A stretch of 64,000 nt of DNA, from positions 63,454,001 through 63,518,000 of the forward strand of contig CM077597.1 of NCBI GenBank assembly GCA_039654915.1. Direction: 5' to 3'. A program made the translations under genes and the position numbers. The notes under the pieces are model-generated. The model saw only the letters and a list, made by a program, of their open reading frames with translations, was not told the origin of the DNA and did not search any database. This DNA is from Aquilaria yunnanensis (Eukaryota; Streptophyta; Magnoliopsida; Malvales; Thymelaeaceae). This document shows positions 1-11,098 of the stretch, piece after piece (position 1 is the first letter of the stretch; the number at the start of each line of letters is the position of its first letter).

Positions 1-458
1 TGCGTCCTCGAGGCGCGAGAAGATAGGCTGTCCCTGTGCCAAAGATACACCTTCTGCCCGAAGTCACAGGCTGTCTCTTGGTGTCCTTGTGGCGAGGGGA
101 AATAGGATAACCTTGTACTGAAGATAGACGTTTTGTCCGAAGTCACAGGCTGTCTTTCGGTGTCTTCGAGGTAACCTACTTTTTTGCCTTCATAGGTCTG
201 CTCATGCGTCGCATCCTGTATCCAGCAGAGTCAGTCAAGGGCGGCACCTCTAGACGAAACGGTGTCAGAGGGCGTGCTCGACGTGATGGACGACACGTGG
301 CACGTTTGCTGCGCGATGACCGACACATGGCACACTTTTATTGGGTAAGAATGCACTGAGTACGGCTGGCGCGACTTTTCAGGCGCTCATAGCAGTTATG
401 GCGACGCTTCGCCTTCCGAGGGGTACTAATGACGACGGTTCTCCTGGCCTTCTCGGCC
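1..458. repeat. 3' untranslated part of element A with a 79-bp direct repeat
   Basis: This lies between the unseen 3' LTR of A and the aORF promoter. About 2.2 imperfect copies of a 79-bp unit occupy 1 to about 175; for example, similar AAGATA(C/G)AC segments start at 42 and 121. Related sequence fills the same place in B (22376-22904) and C (56257-56670). No coding sequence is seen in the rest. Confidence 0.6.
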
Positions 459-467
459 TATATATAT
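459..467 (+). promoter_or_regulatory. TATA box of the antisense gene (aORF) in element A
   Basis: The motif TATATATAT follows GGCC about 250 bp upstream of the aORF start at 711. TATA motifs stand at the same relative place in B (22905-22912), C (56249-56256) and relic D (10515-10522), on the aORF strand each time. I infer a core promoter that drives the aORF independently of the LTR. Confidence 0.6.
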
Positions 468-710
468 CAGTCCTGTCATAACCCTCTTTCTTCTTCTGCT
501 TTTGCTTTCTTTTGCCTTCTAATTCTCTCCCGATTTTCCACGGCGGTTCTCCTTTTCCAAGCGTTTTTCCGACCACTTTTCACGACGGCTTCCAGGAATC
601 CAGATTCCAGCAAGACCTTTGGTGGGTTTTAGTGCTTCTGCTTTTTTCAAAGATTCTTCTTTATTTTTCCCGAACTCGTTTTCCTTGTTTTTCCCGAACT
701 CGTTTTCACC

Positions 711-3155
711 ATGCCTGTTCCCGAGAGTTGGCAACCTCTTCTTTCTCACCCCTGCTGCACTACTCCGGCAAAGCTAGCGAAGTGGAAGAAAAAGTTTTTC
801 TTACCCTCTTACTCTGTGACGAGGTTGCCCCGTCCTGACCAATTTGCTTTCTCCAACCGAAGTGATGAAATCACCGTTTTCCGAGCCCAACTGAAGGCCG
901 GACTTCGGTATCCCCCCCCGGAGATGGTTAGCGCGTTCTGCAACTTCCATGGCATTGCCGTTAACCAACTCCCACCGAACTCGTACTGCTATTTCAACGC
1001 CTTTCTCTGTATGTGCGGCGTTTTCAAAATAAAACCTCACTTTGTAGTTTTTCTTCAGTACTACAAGCTCTTCGTGGTCCCGAAAGGTGGCTTCTACTTT
1101 ATGCTACCTCGGGGATCCGGGAGCAAAAAGTATACGTTCACCTTCGCCACCAAAGACAGCTGGCGAGGGTGGCAACAAAAATTCTTTTTCCTGAAGAAGT
1201 CGGAGGCTTGGTCGCACGTCCCGACCAGGTGGGCTCAGGGGAGGCTCAAGATGGATGTTGTTGACCCGAAGATACTGCTAGACGCCGACGTAGCACCTAT
1301 CTTTGAGGACTTCGACAGGCGCATCCGGGCCATCTCTGACTGGGCTGCCGAGGTCTCTCCTCGTGCCCTTTACCCCTTTCCGATCAACTGGAGGCTCATG
1401 ACCGAAGAGGTCCTTCGGGAACTCAAGGTGGTAAAGGAGCATGTGACAGACCTTAACATGCCGAAACCGGCTTCTTCGGGGAAGGACTCCTGGCTCGTGA
1501 AGCTCCTTCGGGGGAAAGAGACTTATGAGTCTTTTTATGAGAGTAAGTTACTTTCTCATTTTTTCCTTCATAACTTCATCTTGGACTTACACTGATCTTC
1601 TCTTCCTTTTTTCAGAGATGGGCGATGACGCGGCTGCCTTCTACAAGGCTCTTTTTACCGGGCAGGCCCAGAGGGGCGAACAGACAAAGAAGGCCGCCTC
1701 TCGGAGGCGGAACCAGACTTCGGGCGGCCCTCCCCCCAAACGGGCAAAGAAAGCTGCTCCTTCCTCTCTTCTGCAAATTCCGGAGGAGGTAGGTGAGGAG
1801 CCCGAACACGCTGCTGCCCCTTTGCCCGAGGTTCCTTCTACCGACGTCCCTTCTACCGACGTCGTTCCTCAAAGCTCCACGCCTTCGCATGCTCTTCTGG
1901 AGGGCGATGGGGAGGAGACCCCTTCTGCCGAGGAACGGCGCCAAATAAGAGGCAAGGGGATATCTACTGAGGCGGCGTCGATTCTTGACGACGACGTTAC
2001 CGAGGTGCCAACAGGTTTGTACTTTGTTGAAGAACCTTTTTTCTCTTGTAAATCCCTAAGAGTTTTCTGGCCTTAACCAATTTTTTTGCTTTGTTGCGCA
2101 GTGGAGGTGGCCGCTCCTGACTGGGTTGCCGAACACGCCCGCAAGAGGGCCCTTCGGGATGCCCAAGTCCCAGCAGGGAAAGTTCCGAAGGAGCCCTTCT
2201 GGACGTTCACGGAGGACATGAATATGTACTCCGAGGACTGTCCCGAGATGGCCAGGCAGATGTGCAAAGGGGTTTTTACTGAGGCCTCTTACAAGGCCCT
2301 TACGGAGGCTTACCCTGGCGACATCTCTTTGGCCGCCAAACTCACTGAACATGCCGCCCAGGTACGCTTCACTGTTTCCTTAGTGCCAATTTCACCTTTG
2401 CTTTTTACTTAGCATCATTTTCCCTTTGTTTGCTTTTTTTGCAGCTGATGGGGTATGTCGGGTTGCTCCGTGTTCGGGTGGCGCGAGAGACAGAAAGGAG
2501 GGCGTCACTCTGGGACCTTTATACCAAGACGAAGGCCCAGTGTTCGGCGTTGGCTACCGATAATGCTCAGCTGAAGCAGTCTTCGGAGAAGGAAGTTGCT
2601 GAACTTCGGAAGGGGTTCATAAAAGAGAAAGAGGAACTTGAGAAAGGCACCTCCCAGAAACTATCCGACCTCGGCTCTCGGATGGCGGAGCTGACTTCGA
2701 CCGTAGAAGTGATTCAAAAGGATAAGTCAGAAAATGACACAATCCTTGCAAAGATGCTCGAGGAAAAGGCCCAGCTCGAAGCCGAGGTCGCCTCTCTGAA
2801 GAAGCCTTCAGAAGAGAAGAAGAAGATGAAGGCATTGAAGAGAAAGCTTAAGGATCTGGAGAAGGATTACGCGGATCTGGAGAAGGACTATGAAGATTTG
2901 GCGGTCAAGAAGCGGGAGTCCGATGATATGACGAAGTTGGGCTTTCAAGACGGCTTCTGTCTTGCTCGGCACCAAATTCTGCAGAAGTTCCCAGATTTTG
3001 ACCTCTCCTTCCTGGAAGGCATGAACATCCCGAAGGAGCCTCGGTGGACTTGGTCTAAGATCGAGCACTTGAAACTGCCTCCTCCTTTCTCGGCGCCGAA
3101 GGCTGCTGATAAAAGCACAGAAGCTGGCAGTTCTCAAGACGCCGAGGTTCCTTAG
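711..3155 (+). CDS. Antisense additional ORF (aORF) of element A, 'putative gypsy-type transposon' (Transposase_28-like) protein, four exons
   Basis: Predicted exons are 711-1542, 1616-2014, 2102-2361 and 2445-3155, each intron having GT and AG ends. They join to 734 codons including the stop, in one open frame (intron phases 1, 1, 0). Exon 1 carries the conserved N-terminal domain of the protein often named putative gypsy-type transposon (PF04195-like from memory), with PESW near the start and LPRGSGSKK in the middle. Exon 2 is low-complexity, with Lys/Arg clusters resembling a nuclear localisation signal (KRAKK). Exon 4 is a long Glu/Lys-rich coiled coil ending in a conserved block with DGFCLARHQ. 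No catalytic motif is seen and the function is unknown. It lies opposite to gag-pol of its own element, between pol and the 3' LTR. A partial exon ladder resembling it is seen in B, C and D. The start at 711 was chosen because MPVPESW is conserved in B and C. Confidence 0.8.
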
Positions 3156-3291
3156 TTTGTACTAGGCCTTTTGTCTTCATTTTCTTCTTCTTTTTTGTAG
3201 TCTTTCAGCAACTTTCTTCTCTGTAAGCACTCTTTGGCTCAATAGATAAAATTTTGGCTAAGTATTTTTGCCAAATTCCTTTGTTTCTCAC

Positions 3292-3566
3292 TGTCCCGAA
3301 CATATTCGCTCAAGGGACTTAGGAAAACCATACTCTTGCTTTCCTTTGTCCCGAACATATTCGCTCAAGGGACTTTGGAAAACCATACTCTTGCTTTCCT
3401 TTGTCCCGAACATATTCGCTCAAGGGACTTCGGAAAACCATACTCTTGCTTTCCTTTGTCCCGAACATATTCGCTCAAGGGACTTCGGAAAACCATACTC
3501 TTGCTTTCCTTTGTCCCAAACATATTCGCTCAAGAGACTTCGGAAAACTTACTTTTGCTTTCCTCG
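3292..3566. repeat. Tandem repeat, five 55-bp units, between aORF and pol 3' ends of element A
   Basis: Units start at 3292, 3347, 3402, 3457 and 3512, exactly 55 bp apart, and differ at a few positions. Each unit can fold through CCGAA and TTCGG separated by 18 bases. The patch sits where the convergent gag-pol and aORF transcripts meet. Tat-lineage elements are known for hypervariable tandem repeats in this 3' region. Short plus-strand ORFs here are by-products of the repeat. The remaining bases from 3156 to 3665 show nothing else. Confidence 0.9.
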
Positions 3567-3665
3567 GCGATTGCTTTCGTGAGACTCTTGTTTTGTACTT
3601 CTTCAGAACTTTTTACTTAGACAAATTTGTCCAACTTGTGCAATACAACCTTCCCACCAAACGTT

Positions 3666-6600
3666 TTAGGCATAGAATTTTTTCAAGGCCTTTGAGTGCC
3701 AAGTGTTTTTTAATTCTATGCCTTCGGCATCACCGAGCTTATAAACTCCTTTTCGTACTTCGGCAAGTACCAGGTATGGTCCTCCCCAATTTGCGCGAAG
3801 TACCCCGTGGGATGACTTTCGGGGTGCAAATTCAGCCTTTCGGAGAACGAGATCTCCCTTCTTTATTCCTTTTGGCCTGGCGCGTAGATTTATGGCTGCT
3901 GCCACTCTTTGCTGGAAAGCTTTTCTTCTCAGCTCGGCTACTTCTCCGTGTTCGCTGACAAGGTCGAGCTTGGTTCTTATTCCGAGGTCATTTCCTTTTT
4001 CATCGAACACTTGGACTCGTATTGACGGTTGTACTACCTCGACAGGGATGATGGCCTCTGTACCGAAGACGAGTGAAAAAGGCGTTTCCCCTGTGGCTCT
4101 TCGGGGTGTTGTTCGGTAGCTCCATAACACGCTTTGGAGTTCTCCTGGCCATTTCCCTTTTGCTTCTCCCAATCTCTTTTTCAAACCATCTTTTATGGTC
4201 CTGTTAGATACTTCCACCTGCCCATTACTTTGGGGGTGAGCTACTGGGGCGAAGTGCATTTTTGTCCCGAGGTCGCTAATGAACTGTTGGAATCCTTTGT
4301 CTATGAACTGGGATCCATTGTCCGCTACGAGTACCCTCGGTATGCCGAATCTGCATACGATGTTTTTCCATACGAACTTCTGCACTTCTTTTGCCGAGAT
4401 AGTTGTCAGAAGTTCTGCCTCGACCCACTTAGAGAAATAGTCAACTGCTACTACGCAAAACTTTACGCCTCCAGGTGCCGTTGGGAGTGGCCCAATGAGA
4501 TCTATGCCCCAAACTGCGAAGGGCCAAGGATAGTCTGCCGAAGTCATGAACTCTGATGGTGTTCTTTGGATGTTCGCATGGCTCTGGCAATTACCACATT
4601 TCTGGACGAACTGCTTGGCGTCCTTTCTTAGGGTAGGCCAGAAGTATCCTTGGCGAAGTATCACTGCTGCCAGGGCGTCGGTTCCGATGTGCGAACCACA
4701 GGCACCTTCGTGAACTTCTTCAAGGATCATTTCAGTATCCTTTTCACTAACACACCTCTGTAGTGGATTTGCATATCCTTGCCGATATAGTTCTTCTCCA
4801 ATTAAGAAGAAACGTCCCGAGCGCCTTCGCACTTTTGCGACTTCGCTGGGGTCTTCGGGGAGTGTGTTGGTTGCGAGATACGTTTTGATTGGTTCTTTCC
4901 AGCCTTTCCCCGAGGTCTCTATGCTTAACACCGAGATGCTGGGGTGGCTTAGCACTTCAGTGCAAGTTTTGGACTTCGCCAAACAGTCTGCCTCAGCATT
5001 TTCTCGTCGGGGTACGTTCTCGATTTTCACGGCGTCGAACTCCCGAATAAGCTTTGTTACCAACTCATGGTATTTCACCAAGGTCGGGTCTTTCACGCTA
5101 TAGTCCCCTGCCATTTGCCGGACCACCAGCTGGGAATCACTATGGGCTTTCAAGTTTCTCATGCCAATTTTTCTGCCAGGCGTAATCCTGCTATGAGGGC
5201 CTCATACTCGGCCATATTGTTGGTGGCATTGAAACTGAATTTGATGGCCTTCATTACTTCTAGGCCTTCGGGGCCTCTGATAATCACTCCAACTCCCTGG
5301 TGTTCGGATCCTGAAGCCCCGTCAACATATAACGTCCATTCTGGCTCGTCTTCGCCCGAAAACGGATGTCCCTCCTCGGTGTTTGGTACTTCGGCGATGA
5401 AGTCAGCCAAAGCTTGCGCTTTTATAGCTTTCCGGGGTTCATACGTGATGTCGTGTTCGCCAAGCTCTATACACCACTTGGAAAGTCTTCCCGAGTGGTC
5501 AACTTTCCTCATAACATCCCGTAGAGGCAGGGTACTTCGGACGATAATGGGGTGAGCCTGAAAGTATGGCCGCAGCCTTCTCCCTGCAAGCACTAAGGCA
5601 TATATAGCTTTTTGAAGCAAAGGGTACCTGACTTCGGCGCCATGCAGGGACTTGCTGACATAGTAGACCGGCCATTGCTTTGGCCCTTCTTCTTTCACGA
5701 GGACTGAGCTCACAGCTTTTTTTGTGACGGCGAGGTATAATACGAGGGGCTCTCCCTCCTGAGGTTGCCGTAGGGTCGGCAGGCTGGCCAAGTAGACTTT
5801 GAGTTCTTCCCAGGCTTTTTGGCAATCTTCATCCCAAGGATGACCATTCCTTCCGAGGTCGCCTTCCATCTTTGCTGCCTTTGTGAGCACTTTGAAGAAG
5901 GGTCGACACCTATCTCCATACCTGGAAATAAACCTGCTCAGAGAGGTTATTCTTCCGGTGAATCTTTGCACGTCTTTGACTGTGGCAGGAGTTCAGAATT
6001 CAAGCAGAGCCTTGATCTTCTCGGGGTTAGCATCGATGCCTCTTTCGGATACCATGTACCCAAGGAACTTTCCCGAGGTCACCCCGAAGATGCATTTCTC
6101 AGGATTAAGGCGGATCCCGAAGGCTCTGAGTTTTTGGAAGGTTTCCTCTAAATATGCAACGTGGTAGTCAGGCAGTTTGCTTTTGACTATCATATCATCA
6201 ACATACACCTCCATGTTCCTCCCCATTTGGTCTTTGAAGACTTTGTTCATCAGCCTCTGGTAGGTGGCTCCTGCATTTTTGAGTCCGAAGGGCATCCTGA
6301 TATAGCAATATGTTCCTCCCTCAGTGATGGAGGCAGTCTTCTCTTCATCTTCGGGGTTCATCCTTATCTGATGATACTCACTGAAAGCGTCCAGGAAACT
6401 TAGGAGCCCATACTCGGCAGTTGAGTCTACCAGTTGGTCTATTGGCGGAAGGGGATATGAATCTTTCGGGCAAGCATCGTTCAAATTTATGAAGTCGATG
6501 CACATCCGGAGCTTACTACTTCCTTCTTTTATGGCAATTACCACGTTGCTTAGCCATTCGGGGTAGTTTACCTCCCGGATAACGCTAGCGTCTACCAGAC

Positions 6601-9193
6601 GTTGGACTTCGGTCTTGACGAAGTCACTTTTGTAAGCTGAGATGCTCCGTTTCTTTTGCCGGACAGGTTTTATTTCCGGACTCGCTTTGAGGCTATGCTG
6701 GATTATGCGAGGGTTTACCCCTGGCATGTCCTTCGACGAGTAGGCGAACAGATCTTTATTTGCGAGCAGAAAAGATACAAGTGTTTCCTTGTCTCCTTTG
6801 GCCATGCTTTTCCCTATTCGGGTATTATGGCCTGGGACAAGCTCTACTTCTTCTGTTTCCGCTTTTGTGGGATCTTCTGCCTCGCCCCTTTCCAGCTCTT
6901 TTGCTTCTACAGCATGTGCTAAGTTGCTTGCTGGAGCCTTTCGTGCTCTGACGAACACCTTTCTCACCTCGCCTTGATCAATGAAGATCTTTGCGTCTCC
7001 TTCCTTGGTGGCGAAGGTGACGGTCAAGTACTTTACGTCTGGGCGAATGTGCAGATTTCTCTATGTCTGTCTGCCGAGGATGGCATTGTATGACGAAGGA
7101 ACATCCATTACTATGAATCTTTTCATGGTAGAGGCGAACAACTCAGCAGTTCCTTTCTCCGAAGTTCCTTTCATCATCAAGGGGAGGTCGATCCACCCGA
7201 GGACAGGTAGCTCAGACGGTCCTACGCCGAACGTGGGTGAAGTAACAGCTTTGAGGTCGCTCCTGGATACGCCCAAGCTTGGCAGCAAATGTGAGAACAA
7301 GACGTCTGCGTTTGACCCATCGTCCAGCAATACCCTCTTGACGTCCCAGTTTCCTATCCTCACCATTATCAGCAATGGATCGTCATGGGGAAAAATGATG
7401 GCGGAGCCATCCTCGCGGGCCAACTTTTTCGTTGGGCTCTGATATTCCATCACCGCTATCTCTCTGGCCCTTCTTTTTCTTTCCGAGGATGGAAGTCCGG
7501 TTGTGATCGTTTGTATTACTCCTGCCGAAGGTGGAGGACGCCTTCTCGTACTTCGGTTCCTTCGCCTGTCTGAATCGTAATCCTCGTCATCGGGCTTTCC
7601 TTCCTCCTCATTTTTCCCCTTTGGGGAAGGCATTCTCAAATAACGCCGAAGCTGGCCCTGCTTTATCAGTGATTCAATGTACTTTTTCAACTGAAAGCAG
7701 TCTTCAGTGTCATGACCGTGATCACGGTGGAACTGACAGAACTTCTTCATGTTCCTTCTGTTGTCAGCAGTCATGCCCCTTGGTCGTTGGATTTGAGCCC
7801 CCTGTTTTTCCAACGCCATGAGGACGTTAGCCCTCCTGGTGCTCAGAGGTGTAAAGTTTTGGGGCTTCCTTCCTCCTACTCGCATTCTCCGAGGTCGGCC
7901 TAACTGTTCCGTTGGACACCGGGCTTGCTGGCTGGATCCTTCGCCACGTGCGTGAATATGGTCAGCCTTCGGTCCAGTCATTCTCAGCTCTTCGGCTGCC
8001 ATATGTTGTTCAGCCCTTCGGTAGAATTCTCCCAGCGTGTCCGGGGGATCTTTGGAGAATTCATAAAACAAGTGCGAATCCCTCCGGAGGCCCCTCGTCA
8101 TGGCGAGGATGCGGATTTCGGGACGAAAGTCCGGAACACTGAGGGCCTCTCTGTTGAACCTCTCGACATAGTCACGAATGGTCTCCCCGTTTCTTTGTGC
8201 TATGACAAACATCTGGACGGGCATCTTCGCCGTCGGCTTGCTCCCAATGAACTGTTGGGTGAACGCTGTGGACAGCTCCTGGAACCCCCTGATGTTTCCG
8301 GGAGGCAGGGAATTGTACCAGGCAATTGCTGGTCCTGCGAGGGTGACTTCGAAGCACTTGCAGAGTGTAGCATCATCAGCCCCGTGTAGCACCATGCTCC
8401 GTTTGTACTTTGTTAGGTGGGCCTGGGGATCAGTCCGACCCTCATAGGTCTCTAGCCGAGGTAGCCTGAAGTCACTTGGCATGGCCGCCTCGACCACTGT
8501 TCGGGCGAAAGGAGTTTCATCTCCAGAGACGGTTTCAGTTAGCCTGGCCCAAACAGGCTTGCGTGCCACCTGCTGTTCCACTCTCTCCAGTCTTGCCAAG
8601 ACTTTCTCCAGGAGGAGCGCAGCACTGGGCTCCTCTTCCTGGTGCTCTGAGGTTCTTTGGTAAGATGACTGTTGCCGTCTTTTCGGGGAGCGACTTCGAT
8701 ACCGAGGTGAGGGGGACCTTGCCTCTGGCGACAAACTTCTTCTGGACGGGATTTCGGGTAGTTCAGTCCACGCTTTTTCCGCCAGCCGTGCTCCGAGGGG
8801 CAAGTTATCTGTCGAGGACTCTTCCCGTGGCTCCCTACTTCCCGAGCTATGATGGGTTGCCCTTGGGCTTTTCTCCCGAGGTCGTGCTGGCGAAGTGGGT
8901 TTTTGCGCCTGGGCTGGTTGCGGCCACCTTCGGTCTATCTGTTGTGTCATTTCAGCCACAACAGACCTCTGAAAGTCTCGTAAAAAACCCATGGTGATGA
9001 CAAGAGGGAGTTCCTCTTCAGGCAAGGAAGTCTCTGGGGGACTTTGTTCGGTAGCTGGTTGGGTCTCAGGCGCGAACGGGGACTTCGGGAGTCCTTTGTC
9101 CTTCGAACGCCGAGTTTCGACAACCGCTACCTGGGAGTAGTTTCCCACAGACGGGGCCAAATGATGCCCCAAGGCATCTTCGTTTGCTGTCAT
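3666..9193 (-). pseudogene. gag-pol polyprotein of element A (disabled)
   Basis: The first open segment (9193 to 7061, 710 residues) has Gag with a Retrotrans_gag-like capsid region, a CCHC-like knuckle in the CQFHRDHGHDTEDC region, and the start of a retropepsin (LLDDGSNADVL). A stop near 7061 replaces a Gln codon. The frame resumes through RT (YVDDM) to a second stop at about 5993, where sister copies have Arg. It then continues through RNase H to a one-base deletion near 5176 in the archaeal-type RNase H, after which another frame runs to 3666 with the integrase (HHCC, D, D, E) and a GPY-like end. Some RT residues differ from B: CIDFINLND for CIDFRNLND and AFSEYHQ for AFSGYHQ. The ATG lies 31 bases inside the LTR and the frame reads through the primer binding site. 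Three breaks make this copy non-autonomous. Confidence 0.93.
9142..9159 (-). promoter_or_regulatory. Primer binding site of element A
   Basis: On the minus strand this reads TGGCCCCGTCTGTGGGAA, two bases after the LTR end. B and C have TGGCGCC at the same place, so one C-for-G change is present. It would pair with a tRNA 3' end ending in CCA; I do not name the tRNA. Confidence 0.8.
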
Positions 9194-10130
9194 GTTGACA
9201 GGTGGAGAGACTTCCTGAGGAGGCGAGCGCCTGGAGCTCTGGTTTCCCAGCTGAGTGTGCCTGAAAAGCTCAAAGAAGAGGTTAGGAGGTCCCCGGTTTG
9301 CTTTTCCGGGGAGGACCCTCCGACGCCCAAGTCAGTTTTCTGAGTGAAAATGGAGGAAGAACACTAAGGGATCAAGTGTCTTGCCTGTTTTGTGTTTTCT
9401 CAGAGGGAGGAAAATGCCCATCCTTTGCCCAGTCCCATTTCCTAGTATTTATAGGAGTAGCTGGTCCGTTCAGATCATGACACGTGTTCGGTCGGATTTG
9501 ATCTATACTTTTGGACCTAGGGGACAGGCAGCCGTTTGCAGCCTCCTTTAGCCTTGGACCCGGACAGGTTGCGTCAGGACTGGGGCGGCCGCGGCGTGTC
9601 AGTTCGCCGTTCAGATGTGACGTGTAGGGCTTGTGGGCGACATGTCAGAGGCTCCTTAAATGCTCATACCGTACTCCCGAGGTCCCCTGGGCGAGGTCGC
9701 CCTTCGGTGCGTGCACCCTCTTCGGATTCTATCCGTCCTTCGGTACGAGCACCTCCTTCGGGATCTATCCCATAGTTCTGGGAGTTCCCTTGATGAACAC
9801 CTTCTTCGGGACTCACACCCATAGTTCGGGGATTCCCTTGTTCAGGTGTTTCTTGTTCGGGGAAGACCTCTTCGGGGCCTCTGCCTTCGGGGAATTCTCC
9901 CTTGCTTCGGAGAGATGGCTCTCTTACCCGAAGACGGTCAGTTTGGCCCCTCGATGGAGACGGTGTTGTCCTCGGAATTCCTGACGAGCTAACCGAAGTC
10001 TCGAGCTCATAGTGTTTGACTTCACACCTTCCGAGGTCAATGAAAAGATCCTCTCTTGGGTGACGTCAGACTCCTCGGCCAATATTCTGGCAGGGAGTTA
10101 CTATGGGGAGGCAATAGCCTTTGGCTATCA
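9162..10130 (-). mobile_element. 5' LTR of element A (969 bp)
   Basis: On the minus strand it runs from TGATAGCC (10130) to GGCATCA (9162), next to the primer binding site. A TATA box (TATAAATA, 9446-9453) lies 28 bp from a CACGTG G-box (9481-9486). It is longer than the B (867 bp) and C (about 770 bp) LTRs but shares ends, G-box, TATA box and the GGAGGACCCTCC-type U5 area. The gag start codon at 9193 is inside it. Both ends can form hairpins. Its partner LTR is out of view, so no age can be given. Confidence 0.9.
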
Positions 10131-10258
10131 CTTAGTTTGATAGGGCCAAGGAGCCTAATTACAGTATAAGAAGGAAGGAAAACTTTGGCTTACCACTTCT
10201 TCAGCTTTTCTAAAGTGGCACATCTCAAATGAGAGTTGAGCAGAGTCCAACTCTCAGG
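10131..10258 (-). pseudogene. aORF exon 1 fragment of relic D, cut by insertion of element A
   Basis: On the minus strand, the translation starts with PESW and continues with residues that match the aORF N-terminus, including EKLKKW and FLPSYTVIRLL (compare KLKKWKKKFFLPSY in C). The initiating Met is lost and an in-frame stop follows the EKLKKW segment. Homology ends at 10131, the edge of element A. The remaining exons must lie beyond A if they survive. Confidence 0.72.
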
Positions 10259-10514
10259 AATGGATTGGACTTCGGCATTAGAGGATGACATCTTTGATAA
10301 ACTAGGACCCTAACCTTGGAATTGCTAAAGGAAGAGGGATCAAAGAAAAAAAATCATCTTAAAAAAATACCAACCTATTGAACGCAGAAAAACCGCCCTA
10401 AGTGGTGGCCGAAAATCATTTCGCTGCTAAGACATCGCCACAAGAAAATAAGAAGGCTGGGGAGCAAGAAAAAGCTAAAAGTAGAGGAGTGAGGAGGCCT
10501 TGGGGAAAGATGGC

Positions 10515-10522
10515 TTTATATA
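10515..10522 (-). promoter_or_regulatory. Relic TATA box of the aORF in D
   Basis: On the minus strand it reads TATATAAA within GGGCTATATAAAGCC, about 260 bp upstream of the aORF remnant. The position and near-palindromic context match element C (56249-56256). Confidence 0.5.
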
Positions 10523-11098
10523 GCCCAAAGAGGACAGGTGAAACGATGCCATAATGACCTTCTATAGGCAAAGAGATGTAACCGATGTAATGGATGTGAA
10601 GGATAGCCAATGACCTGATGACACGTGTCATATGACACGAAAAACAAGGGCACTCATTCTGCTCCATTAAATCTATGTTGCATGAACTAAGGTGACATGA
10701 CTGCTTGTCCAAAAGATAGGATGATCCATTTGCAGAATGAGGGAATAAAAACTATAGGGAAAAAATTTCAACTTTTTATGTACCGAAGGTGGGACCTTAT
10801 CAAAAGTGGGAATTTGGCTTGAAGTATGGTCTCCACCAAGGACTTACCCTCGCCAAAATGGAACGTAAAAATAAAAGTCCAAAAGTATGCCAAGAATACA
10901 ACATCGACAAAAAAAGGGATCTCAGACCAACAAGCCTAGACTAAACAAAAGAAAACTAGTTTGGCCGAAGGGGCAACCTCAGGAGAAGGAAGTTCTTTTA
11001 CCAAGGACAGCCTTAGCTTCCCAAGGGCATGATTTTTGTAACATGTTCTTGATTGATTATGACCGAAGATACAACTTCGGTCCCCTGGAGGGGGCATG

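Larger units (their letters stand above)
1..10130 (-). mobile_element. Tat-lineage Ty3/gypsy element A (3' LTR outside window)
   Basis: Read on the minus strand, this holds a 5' LTR (10130 to 9162), a primer binding site, a gag-pol frame (9193 to 3666), a tandem-repeat patch and an opposite-strand spliced gene (711-3155). The sequence ends before the polypurine tract and 3' LTR, which in sister copies B and C lie a few hundred bases further out. Two RNase H domains in pol, no chromodomain and an antisense extra ORF place it in the Tat group. Base CTTAG directly right of the LTR (10131-10135) is the visible half of a possible target-site duplication. It is inserted in the antisense gene of older copy D. 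Confidence 0.93.

Noticed and set aside
3292..3566. CRISPR-like array
   Set aside because: Units are contiguous without unique spacers, and the context is a plant retrotransposon.
3268..3958. Several plus-strand ORFs over the 55-bp array and the pol 3' end
   Set aside because: They arise from the repeat and from the strand opposite to integrase; repeated peptides follow the 55-bp period.
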